NCBI GenBank assembly: GCA_001438335.1
Contig: LIBV01000004.1
Span: forward strand, 1-25,495
DNA from: Pelagibacteraceae bacterium BACL5 MAG-120820-bin39
Lineage (GTDB): Bacteria; Pseudomonadota; Alphaproteobacteria; Pelagibacterales; Pelagibacteraceae
Direction of reading: 5' to 3'
DNA: 25,495 bases
The translations under genes were made by a program, and so were the position numbers. Below, one piece after another: positions 18,666 through 25,495 of this stretch (positions are counted from its first letter, which is position 1; each line of letters begins with the position of its first letter). The notes under the pieces were generated by a model. That model searched no databases, was not told where the DNA came from, and saw nothing but the letters and a program-made list of their open reading frames with translations.

Positions 18666-19952
18666 CTAAACTGCCAGCTTATAGGCAAAATTTTTACCAA
18701 GATTTTCTTTTAAATCATTATTAAACCTTGCAGCTTCAGCTCCATCAATTATTCTATGATCATAAGATAAGGAAATAGGCAGCATTGTTCGAGTTTCAAA
18801 TTTATTATTAATATAAATTTGTTTTTTTTCAGATTTACCAATTCCTAAAATAGCTACTTCAGGAAAGTTAATTATTGGAGTAAAAAAAGATCCTCCAATA
18901 CCTCCAAGACTAGTGATGGTCATAGAACCACCAAACAATTCTTTTTTATCTATTTTTAGATTTTTACAAAGATCACTAACTTCTTTAAGTTCTTTGCTAA
19001 TTGTAGAAATACTTTTATTATCAGCATTTCTTATTTTGGGTACCATTAATCCATGAGGTGTATCTACTGCTATACCAATATGAAAATATTTCTTTAAAGT
19101 CATTTTTCCATTTTCAATTTCATCAATCGATGAATTAAAGCTAGGGAATTTTTTTAAAGATGCTACTAAGGCTTTAATTATAAATGCTAATGGTGTAATT
19201 TTCTTTTTTTCACCTGTATAAATATCTGTTAATGAAGATCTAAAATCTTCCATTTCAGTAATATCTGCCTCATCATGATTGGTTACATGTGGGATACTTG
19301 ACCATGAGTTCATCAAATAATTAGATGCTAACTTCTTAACTCGAGGAATATCTTTTATTTCTATTTCTCCAAATTCTGAGTGAGAATACTCCTGAACAAT
19401 TTTTTTGGTTTTTTTTTCTTCAATAATTTCGGACTTTTCATTTTTAAATGTTCTTGAGGCAACAAAATATTTTATATCTTCTTCTGTAACTCTATTATTT
19501 CTTTCGCTACCAACAATTTGATTTATATCTATACCCAATTCTCTAGCAAATTTTCTTGCTTTAGGAGAAGCTAAAACCATACTAGCATTTTTATTGTCAA
19601 AATTAATTGGAACTGAAGTTTTTTGATCAGAAATTTTTTTATCTTCTTTAGCTACTATTGTCTCTTGTTTAGCTACTACTTTCTCTTGAGGTTCGGTTTT
19701 TTCTTCATTTGAACTTTCGGCCTCTAAATCTAAAATTTTATCACCTTCAGAGACTTTGTCTCCTACATTTAATTTTAAACTTTTTATTTTACCATTGTGA
19801 CTTGATGGGATTTCAACGCTAGATTTGTCACTTTCAATTGTTATCAAGGCATCATTTTTTTTAACTTCTTGACCCTCTTTAACTAGCACCTCTATTACCT
19901 CTACATTCTTAAAATCTCCAATATTCGGCACTTTTACTTCAATTGTGGACAT
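18666..19952 (-). CDS. aceF: Pyruvate dehydrogenase E2, dihydrolipoamide acetyltransferase
   Basis: E2 forms the core of the pyruvate dehydrogenase complex and transfers acetyl groups from lipoyl-lysine to CoA. The 428-residue protein has one N-terminal lipoyl domain (about 4-78, lipoyl lysine K43 in ESDKSSVEIP), a charged linker (79-126), a peripheral-subunit-binding domain (127-163; ASPKARKFARELGI) and a catalytic domain (about 195-428). The active site is H399 and D403 in SYDHRIIDG. E. coli AceF has three lipoyl domains; one is common elsewhere. The ATG comes two bases after the aceE stop. The branched-chain or 2-oxoglutarate E2 is less likely because the upstream E1 is of the AceE type. 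Confidence 0.93.
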   Translation of the reverse strand: MSTIEVKVPNIGDFKNVEVIEVLVKEGQEVKKNDALITIESDKSSVEIPSSHNGKIKSLKLNVGDKVSEGDKILDLEAESSNEEKTEPQEKVVAKQETIVAKEDKKISDQKTSVPINFDNKNASMVLASPKARKFARELGIDINQIVGSERNNRVTEEDIKYFVASRTFKNEKSEIIEEKKTKKIVQEYSHSEFGEIEIKDIPRVKKLASNYLMNSWSSIPHVTNHDEADITEMEDFRSSLTDIYTGEKKKITPLAFIIKALVASLKKFPSFNSSIDEIENGKMTLKKYFHIGIAVDTPHGLMVPKIRNADNKSISTISKELKEVSDLCKNLKIDKKELFGGSMTITSLGGIGGSFFTPIINFPEVAILGIGKSEKKQIYINNKFETRTMLPISLSYDHRIIDGAEAARFNNDLKENLGKNFAYKLAV

Positions 19953-19954
19953 TT

Positions 19955-22900
19955 TTATAATTTAGTAGGCATCGGTTTATTTTTATCAATATTATATTTT
20001 TTGATGGCCTCAGATGCATATTTAGAAGCTATTAACTGCTCTTTAGCTAAAACACTTAAACCGTAGGCAACAATATGCTCTTTATCTACCTCAAAAAAAT
20101 TTCTTAAATTTTTTCTAGTATCACTTCTTCCAAACCCATCTGTTCCAAGAGAGTAAAAGCTTTTATTAATATATGGTCGGATTTGATCTGAATTCATTCT
20201 CATATAATCCGACGCAGCCATTATTGGTCCTTCTGTTTTTTCTAAACAAAGCTCAACAAATGATTTCTTGGGTTCTTTATCTGGATTTAATAAATTATAT
20301 CTTTCTACTTCCATACCATCTCTTCTTAATTCATTGAAACTAGTCACACTCCAAATCTCACTATCAATTTGATATTCATTTTGTAGTATTTCAGCTCCAG
20401 CAATCATTTCTCTTAAAATAGTTCCTGAGCCTAAAAATTGAATTTTGGTTTTTTTAAATTTGTTGAATTCTCTAATTTTATACATCCCCTTAAGAATTCC
20501 CTCTTCACAATTTTTATCTTTTGGCATTTCAGGATGCGAATAATTTTCATTCATTGTGGTAATATAGTAGAAAATATTTTCTTTCTTTTCATGCATCCTT
20601 CTTAAACCTTCTCTAAAAATTACTGCTAACTCATAATGAAATGTTGGGTCATAAGACAGACAATTTGGTATTGTAGAAGCTAGTATGTGACTATGACCAT
20701 CTTGGTGCTGTAATCCCTCACCGGCAAGAGTAGTTCTTCCTGCAGTTGCTCCAATTAAAAATCCTCTAGACTGACTATCTGCTCCAGCCCATGCTAAATC
20801 ACCAATCCTTTGAAAACCAAACATTGAATAAAATAAATATATAGGAATCATTTCAATATCATGATTGGTATAAGAAGTTCCTGCAGCTATCCATGATGAC
20901 ATCGCACCAGCTTCATTGATACCTTCTTCTAATACTTGACCGCTCTTTTCTTCTCTATATGAACTTAATTGTGCAGAGTCCTCTGGTTCATATTTTTGAC
21001 CTTCATGTGCATAAATACCAATTTTTTGAAAAAAACCTTCCATACCAAAAGTTCTTGCTTCATCTGGGATTATTGGAACTAACCTAGGAGCCACATTTTT
21101 ATCCCTTAATAAATTTGTTAACATTCTAACAAGTGCCATTGTTGTCGACATTTGTTTTTCACCCGTTGAAACTTTCATATTATCAAAAATATCACTTGGT
21201 GGTGACAAGATAGGTTTAGCATAAGTTGTTCTTGAAGGAATAAAACCACCTAGATCTAATCTTCTTTTCTTAATATATTTTATCTCTGGTGAATTTTCAT
21301 CAGGCTTATAATATTCAATATTTTTTACTTGCTCATCTGTTAAAGGAACATCAAATCTGTCTCTGTAATACATCAAATCATCGATATCTAATTTTTTTGT
21401 TTGATGAGTTGTATTCACACTTTCACCAGTTTTACCCATTCCATAACCCTTAATAGTCTTTGCTATTATTACTGTTGGACTTCCAATATTTTTTGAAGCT
21501 TTATCGTAAGCTGCATATACTTTATGGGGATCATGTCCACCTCTGTTTAGTCTCCAAACATCTGTATCTGATAAATTTGAAATAAGTTTTTTTGTTTCAG
21601 GAAATTTGCCAAAGAATTTTTCTCTAACATAGGCACCATCTCGAGCTTTCATAGCTTGATATTCACCATCAACTGTTTCATTCATTGCTTTAACTAGATG
21701 ACCAGATTTATCGTTAGCTAACAATGGATCCCAATATGAACCCCAAATCACTTTTATTACATTCCAACCTGCGCCTCTAAATATACCTTCAAGTTCTTGA
21801 ATTATTTTTCCATTGCCCCTAACAGGTCCATCTAATCTTTGTAAGTTACAATTCACCACAAAAATCAAATTGTCTAACTTTTCCCTAACCGCTAAACCAA
21901 TTGCTCCTAAAGACTCTGGTTCATCCATTTCACCATCTCCAAGAAAAGCCCAAACTTTTCTACCATCATCTTTGATGAATCCTCTATTAATTAAATATTT
22001 CATAAACCTCGCTTGATAAATTGCAAGCATGGGCCCTAATCCCATAGATACGGTAGGAAACTGCCAAAAATCTGGCATCAACCATGGATGAGGATACGAT
22101 GATAATCCTCCCGGTTTAACCTCTTGTCTAAAATTGTCTAATTGTTTTTCATTTAATCTACCCTCTAAAAATGCCCTAGAGTAGATCCCAGGTGCACAAT
22201 GCCCTTGAAAGTATATTAAATCACCACCAAAATTTTCATTTTTTGCTCTCCAAAAATGGTTCATTCCAACATCGTAAAGAGTAGCTGCAGAGGCAAATGT
22301 ACCAATGTGACCTCCCAGTTCAGGAAATTTTTTATTAGCTCGAACAACCATAGCAGCTGCATTCCATCTTATTAGCGATCTAATTCTTCTTTCAATATTT
22401 TGATCACCAGTGGACTTAACTTCTTCTCCTACAGGAATTGTATTTATGTATGGAGTAGTTTGAGAGTATGGAATATTCGCTCCCTCCATATAAGCTTTAT
22501 TCATTAGTTCTTTAATCAAGTAATGTGCTCTTTCATTACCATCTCTATTAATTACTGCAGATAACGACTCTAGCCATTCTTGAGTTTCAACTGGATCAAT
22601 ATCATTTTGATTAACAATCTGAATAATTTGGGGCTTTTCTTTTTTTATAATTTCTGCAGGCTCTTCCTTAATATTATTTTTTTTTAACGCTTCTTCAGCT
22701 TCTAAAATTAACTTTTCAGTATCCTTTGGTATAATTTTTTCTGTGACTGGTTTATTATCTGAAGAAATAACATTTAAAAGTAAGTCTCCTTTAGAAACCT
22801 TATCTCCCACTTTTACTGATATCGACTCTATTAGTCCTGAAATAGTTGAAGGAATTTCAACACTAGATTTATCACTTTCAATGGTAACTATTGGATCATT

Positions 22901-23008
22901 GACTTTTATTTTGTCTCCTTGTTTAACTAATAACTCAATAACCTCAACTTTTTCAAAATCTCCAATATCTGGAACTAATAATTTTTCACTCATAAATTTT
23001 TGAAACAT
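19955..23008 (-). CDS. aceE: Pyruvate dehydrogenase E1 (homodimeric AceE type) with N-terminal lipoyl domain
   Basis: E1 decarboxylates pyruvate with thiamine diphosphate and acetylates lipoyl groups. Residues about 10-80 form a lipoyl domain with its lysine at K47 (ESDKSSVEIP). A charged linker runs to about 133, and an almost full-length AceE follows (about 884 residues; E. coli has 887). ThDP motif GDG is at 357-359 with NCN at 386-388. RSLIRWNAAAMVVRANKK, YFQGHCAPGIYSRAFLEGRL and SSYPHPWLMPDFWQFPTVSMGLGP also match AceE. The homodimeric type rules out PdhAB. A second ATG at residue 6 (22993) gives MSEKLLVPDIG, which aligns with the start of AceF; either start keeps the lipoyl domain, and neither has an SD. 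It is first in the aceE-aceF-DMT operon. No E3 gene lies in the window. Confidence 0.95.
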   Translation of the reverse strand: MFQKFMSEKLLVPDIGDFEKVEVIELLVKQGDKIKVNDPIVTIESDKSSVEIPSTISGLIESISVKVGDKVSKGDLLLNVISSDNKPVTEKIIPKDTEKLILEAEEALKKNNIKEEPAEIIKKEKPQIIQIVNQNDIDPVETQEWLESLSAVINRDGNERAHYLIKELMNKAYMEGANIPYSQTTPYINTIPVGEEVKSTGDQNIERRIRSLIRWNAAAMVVRANKKFPELGGHIGTFASAATLYDVGMNHFWRAKNENFGGDLIYFQGHCAPGIYSRAFLEGRLNEKQLDNFRQEVKPGGLSSYPHPWLMPDFWQFPTVSMGLGPMLAIYQARFMKYLINRGFIKDDGRKVWAFLGDGEMDEPESLGAIGLAVREKLDNLIFVVNCNLQRLDGPVRGNGKIIQELEGIFRGAGWNVIKVIWGSYWDPLLANDKSGHLVKAMNETVDGEYQAMKARDGAYVREKFFGKFPETKKLISNLSDTDVWRLNRGGHDPHKVYAAYDKASKNIGSPTVIIAKTIKGYGMGKTGESVNTTHQTKKLDIDDLMYYRDRFDVPLTDEQVKNIEYYKPDENSPEIKYIKKRRLDLGGFIPSRTTYAKPILSPPSDIFDNMKVSTGEKQMSTTMALVRMLTNLLRDKNVAPRLVPIIPDEARTFGMEGFFQKIGIYAHEGQKYEPEDSAQLSSYREEKSGQVLEEGINEAGAMSSWIAAGTSYTNHDIEMIPIYLFYSMFGFQRIGDLAWAGADSQSRGFLIGATAGRTTLAGEGLQHQDGHSHILASTIPNCLSYDPTFHYELAVIFREGLRRMHEKKENIFYYITTMNENYSHPEMPKDKNCEEGILKGMYKIREFNKFKKTKIQFLGSGTILREMIAGAEILQNEYQIDSEIWSVTSFNELRRDGMEVERYNLLNPDKEPKKSFVELCLEKTEGPIMAASDYMRMNSDQIRPYINKSFYSLGTDGFGRSDTRKNLRNFFEVDKEHIVAYGLSVLAKEQLIASKYASEAIKKYNIDKNKPMPTKL

Positions 23009-23201
23009 TTATACACTAAAACTCTAATTACTATAGATGCTAATTTAAATTCTTTTGTATTTAGTCTAAAATCAATATAAATCTCAACAGATGAAAAGAT
23101 GAGCTTAAAAGTACAAATTCACTAAGTTTATAATTTATAAAATTTCATAATACTAAAAAAAAATGGATATAATAAATAAATTAAAAAATGAAAAAATATT
23201 T
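23009..23201. promoter_or_regulatory. Divergent A/T-rich spacer between aceE and tRNA-Arg
   Basis: This 193-base spacer separates aceE (minus) from tRNA-Arg (plus) and should hold both promoters. For tRNA-Arg a perfect TATAAT (23168-23173) stands 28 bases before the tRNA. Toward aceE, several weak TTGA-type hexamers occur (for example TTGAGA read on the minus strand near 23085), but no pair with good spacing to a convincing -10. No hairpin, repeat or RNA element was recognised. Confidence 0.4.
23144..23173 (+). promoter_or_regulatory. Promoter of tRNA-Arg
   Basis: The -10 box TATAAT at 23168-23173 is consensus, and the -35-like TTCATA at 23144-23149 matches four of six positions at 18-base spacing. 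Transcription would start near 23180, giving a leader of about 20 bases before the tRNA. The same transcript could continue through the small membrane ORF and the thioesterase, since there is no terminator-like hairpin between them. Confidence 0.45.
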
Positions 23202-23278
23202 GCACTTGTAGCTCAATTGGATAGAGCGACTGACTACGGATCAGTAGGTTGAGGGTTCGACTCCTTCCAAGTGCACCA
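23202..23278 (+). tRNA. tRNA-Arg(ACG)
   Basis: The 77-base gene folds into a full cloverleaf. The acceptor stem pairs GCACTTG with CAAGTGC perfectly. The D arm is GCTC-AATTGGATA-GAGC. The anticodon stem is ACTGA/TCAGT around CTACGGA, with anticodon ACG at 23236-23238. The T arm is GAGGG-TTCGACT-CCTTC. The discriminator is A and CCA is encoded. ACG is normally deaminated to ICG by TadA and reads CGU, CGC and CGA. Confidence 0.97.
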
Positions 23279-23289
23279 AAAGGAAAAAA

Positions 23290-23388
23290 ATGTTTAAATG
23301 GATATCTAATTTATCTCTTCAAAACTCAGTGATATATTTTTTTATTATAATCTTTATAATTATTTTAATATTAACAATTATTTTATAA
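23290..23388 (+). CDS. Candidate 32-residue single-pass membrane peptide
   Basis: A 32-codon ORF starts with ATG 11 bases after the tRNA-Arg CCA end and stops (TAA) 9 bases before the thioesterase start. An AAAGGA SD sits just after the tRNA end, about 6 bases from the ATG, and is better than the sites before most genes here. The product begins MFKWISNLSLQNS (a short amphipathic head with basic residues) and continues as about 19 nearly unbroken Ile/Leu/Phe/Val residues, ending in ILTIIL. That is one predicted membrane helix and almost nothing else. I do not recognise a family. In such A/T-rich DNA a hydrophobic T-rich ORF can arise by chance, so the SD and close spacing are the main evidence. 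Confidence 0.5.
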   Translation: MFKWISNLSLQNSVIYFFIIIFIIILILTIIL

Positions 23389-23397
23389 GAAACAAAA

Positions 23398-23823
23398 ATG
23401 TCAGAAAATTTTGAACAAATAAGTCAAAAAAAAGGTTTTATGAAACATAATGGTGGGCTTATGTTCAGAAATATTTCTCAAAATGAATTTGAATTTAAAT
23501 CAACAATAAATGAAAATCATCTAAATGCAGCTGGAATTACTCATGGAGGTTACATTTCAGCATTGATAGATGCTGGTGCTGGTACTTCAGCACATAGAGC
23601 AACCGATAATGCTCCGTGTGTAACTATTTCTTTAGATATAAAATTTATTGGTGCCTCCAAAGCTGGTGATGAATTAATTGGATTTGTAAAAATTTTAAAG
23701 AAAACAAATACGCTTGTATTCTTATATTGTGATATAAAATGTAATGATAAGATAATAGCTTCTGCTTCAGGTGTTTGGAAGATTTTAAAAATAAAACCCT
23801 CTGAATTAGGCCCAGGTGGCTAA
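23398..23823 (+). CDS. PaaI-type hotdog-fold thioesterase
   Basis: The 141-residue product belongs to the hotdog-fold acyl-CoA thioesterases of the PaaI/YdiI/ACOT13 kind, which hydrolyse acyl- or aryl-CoA in the cytoplasm as tetramers. The signature is NAAGITHGGYISALIDAGAG (residues 42-61), with the asparagine and HGG that line the active site and the central helix. The second half has VTISLDIKFIGASKAGDEL and the final beta strands (IASASGVWKIL). Length is normal for the family. It follows the 32-codon ORF by 9 bases and probably shares its transcript. The acetoacetyl-CoA synthetase on the opposite strand hints at CoA metabolism, but the specific substrate is unknown. Confidence 0.88.
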   Translation: MSENFEQISQKKGFMKHNGGLMFRNISQNEFEFKSTINENHLNAAGITHGGYISALIDAGAGTSAHRATDNAPCVTISLDIKFIGASKAGDELIGFVKILKKTNTLVFLYCDIKCNDKIIASASGVWKILKIKPSELGPGG

Positions 23824-23837
23824 TTTACCATTTCTAA

Positions 23838-23868
23838 AATTGATTTAATTCTCTAAATTAATTCTTTT
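23838..23868. terminator. A/T-rich hairpin between convergent genes, candidate bidirectional terminator
   Basis: The arms AATTGATTTA (23838-23847) and TAAATTAATT (23854-23863) can form a 10-bp stem with one G-T pair and a 6-base loop, followed by CTTTT on the plus strand. It lies at the end of the thioesterase gene and overlaps the stop of the convergent acetoacetyl-CoA synthetase gene. The stem is weak because it has no G-C pairs, so the call is tentative. Confidence 0.3.
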
Positions 23869-25495
23869 AATTTTTTGAATTCGTCTAAAGATTTAGGATT
23901 TAATAAAGCTTCTTTATTTTTTATAGGTTGATTTTCAATTGTATTTTTTACAGCAAGTTCAGCAGTTTTACCATTTTTAGTTTTTGGAATATCAAGAACT
24001 GAAATTATAATTGCTGGCACATGTCTTGGTGACACATTTTTTCTAATTTCAAATTTAAGTCTAGTCTTTAATTTTTCATCTAATTCTTTACCTGAGGTTA
24101 AAATTACAAATAAAATAATTCTAACATCATTATCCCAAGCTTGCCCAACTACTACTGACTCTTTTATTTCTTTAAATTTTTCTACTTCAGAATATATCTC
24201 AGCTGTGCCTAACCTTACTCCACCTGGATTTAAAGTGGTGTCTGACCTACCGTAAATTATAAATCCTCCATTATTTTTAACTTCAGCATAATCTCCATGA
24301 TACCAAATATTTTTAAACTTATTAAAATATGTGTTTTTAAATTTAATATTATTTTTATCCTTCCAAAACTTAAGAGGAATTGTAGGAAAAGCATTTTTAC
24401 ATACCAATTCACCTTTGTGATTTTTTAATGATTTTCCCTTATCATCAAAGATATCAACATCCATTGCCAATCCTTTATTTTGAATCTCTCCTAAAATTAC
24501 TGGCTGATACAAATTTCCTAAAACAAAACATGATACGATATCAGTGCCGCCAGATATTGAGGATAAATGAACATTTTTTTTAATATTGCTATAAACATAC
24601 AAAAAACCCTCAGGGGACAGTGGGGATCCAGTTGAACAAACTGTTCTTAATTTTTTTAACATATATTTATATTTTAAATTAGGTCTTAACTTTCTTAGAG
24701 CATCGATATATTTGGCACTTATTCCAAATAAAGTAATATTTTCTTTTTCTGCAATTCTTAGTAACAAATCATCATATCTATACATTGGAGAGCCATCGTA
24801 TAAAACTATTGAGGCTTTGGATGCTAATGCACTTATTAACCAATTCCACATCATCCAACCACATGTTGTAAAATAAAATACATTATCTTTTTCTCTTATA
24901 TCGCAATGAAGAAGATGTTCTTTTTTATGTTGCAATAATACACCTCCAGATCTGTGAACTATACATTTAGGCTTGCCTGTTGTGCCACTTGAGTAAAGAA
25001 TTGCTAAATCTTTTTCAAAATCAAATTTTTTAAATACTATTTCTTCACTTTTATTTTTAATCAATTCTTGCCAATTAAAAATTTTAATATTTTTTATTTT
25101 TAATTTATGTACTTTTTTTACTTGCCCAGGATAATTAATAACAACTAAATATTTGATTGATTTAATAGCTTTTACAATTTTATTAGCTCTACTTAATACC
25201 TCAATTTTTTTTCCATTATAGAAATAATGATCCACTATAAATAATACCCTTGGTGAAATTTGGGAAAATCTTTCAATAACACCATTTTCGCCAAAATCAG
25301 GTGAGCATGAAGACCAAATTGCACCAATAGATGCTGCACCAAGAAAAGCCTCTACTGTCTCAGGTTGGTTTGGCAGATAAGCTGCAATTCTATCACTTTT
25401 TTTTATTTTTATTTTTTTTAAAAAATTTTGAATATTTGAAATATTAATTGTTAACTCTTTCCAGTTTTTTTCTTCTCTATAGCCATTTTCGCTGA
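23853..25495 (-). CDS. aacS: Acetoacetyl-CoA synthetase (acetoacetate-CoA ligase), N-terminus beyond right edge
   Basis: This ANL-superfamily ligase activates acetoacetate to acetoacetyl-CoA with ATP. The reading frame stays open from the stop at 23853 to the window edge; an in-frame GTG at 25235 is internal, because the 86 codons above it encode matching family sequence (AAYLPNQPETVEAFLGAASI, then WSSCSPDFG and ERFSQISPRVLF). About 546 residues are visible of an expected 650 or so. Landmarks are the P-loop LYSSGTTGKPKCIVHR, CGWMMWNW, the hinge region WYHGDYAEV and GRSDTTLNPGGVRLGTAEIY, and the catalytic lysine in PKTKNGKTAE. SSCSPDFG and the LNPGGVRLGTAEIY motif favour acetoacetate over acetate ligase. 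It may recycle ketone bodies or leucine-degradation products. Confidence 0.93.
   Translation of the reverse strand, partial: SENGYREEKNWKELTINISNIQNFLKKIKIKKSDRIAAYLPNQPETVEAFLGAASIGAIWSSCSPDFGENGVIERFSQISPRVLFIVDHYFYNGKKIEVLSRANKIVKAIKSIKYLVVINYPGQVKKVHKLKIKNIKIFNWQELIKNKSEEIVFKKFDFEKDLAILYSSGTTGKPKCIVHRSGGVLLQHKKEHLLHCDIREKDNVFYFTTCGWMMWNWLISALASKASIVLYDGSPMYRYDDLLLRIAEKENITLFGISAKYIDALRKLRPNLKYKYMLKKLRTVCSTGSPLSPEGFLYVYSNIKKNVHLSSISGGTDIVSCFVLGNLYQPVILGEIQNKGLAMDVDIFDDKGKSLKNHKGELVCKNAFPTIPLKFWKDKNNIKFKNTYFNKFKNIWYHGDYAEVKNNGGFIIYGRSDTTLNPGGVRLGTAEIYSEVEKFKEIKESVVVGQAWDNDVRIILFVILTSGKELDEKLKTRLKFEIRKNVSPRHVPAIIISVLDIPKTKNGKTAELAVKNTIENQPIKNKEALLNPKSLDEFKKLKELI

Noticed and set aside
23163..23253. 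Plus-strand ORF starting MDIINKLKN that reads into tRNA-Arg
   Set aside because: Most of its length is the tRNA gene itself, and its start region carries the likely -10 box of that tRNA.
1..25495. CRISPR arrays, insertion sequences, prophage or toxin-antitoxin modules
   Set aside because: No direct-repeat arrays, transposase or integrase-like proteins, or terminal inverted repeats were seen; nearly all of the sequence is accounted for by core metabolic and translation genes.

Overview
The window looks like a core chromosomal segment of a streamlined, very AT-rich alphaproteobacterium. The best guess is the SAR11/Pelagibacterales group. This is an inference from strong A/T bias in every gene, lysine- and isoleucine-rich proteins, almost no intergenic DNA (many genes abut or overlap by 1-4 bases) and the gene content; I could run no similarity search. 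There are no mobile elements, phage genes, CRISPR arrays or rRNA genes, and no gene-free stretch over 300 bases.

Layout. (1) Bases 1-328 are the start of gyrB (minus strand), with an extended -10 promoter just upstream. (2) Bases 443-10098 are one long minus-strand run devoted to translation, read from the right: a GT4 glycosyltransferase, thrS, infC, rpmI, rplT, pheS, pheT, lepA and tRNA-Ser(GGA). Every junction is between a 4-base overlap and a 53-base gap, so it probably forms one transcription unit. It resembles the E. coli thrS-infC-rpmI-rplT-pheST cluster, extended by lepA and a tRNA. (3) A divergent alpha/beta hydrolase (10141-10884) converges on the glutamate synthase pair gltD-gltB (16825-10881), the route that turns glutamine plus 2-oxoglutarate into glutamate. 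(4) A 182-base divergent spacer with a 19-base dyad lies between gltD and uppP, an undecaprenyl-diphosphate phosphatase of cell-wall lipid recycling. (5) A minus-strand group aceE-aceF-DMT transporter (23008-17775) encodes E1 and E2 of pyruvate dehydrogenase plus an EamA permease. (6) A plus-strand group holds tRNA-Arg(ACG), a 32-codon membrane-peptide ORF and a hotdog thioesterase. (7) Acetoacetyl-CoA synthetase runs on the minus strand off the right edge.

Most of this is ordinary housekeeping, and I see no obviously new multi-gene system. The points most worth a second look are: a lipoyl domain fused to the N-terminus of the homodimeric-type pyruvate dehydrogenase E1, apparently copied from the E2 gene next to it; the unannotated 32-residue membrane peptide; the dyad in front of gltD; and the infC GTG start that directly follows the thrS stop codon in the same frame.
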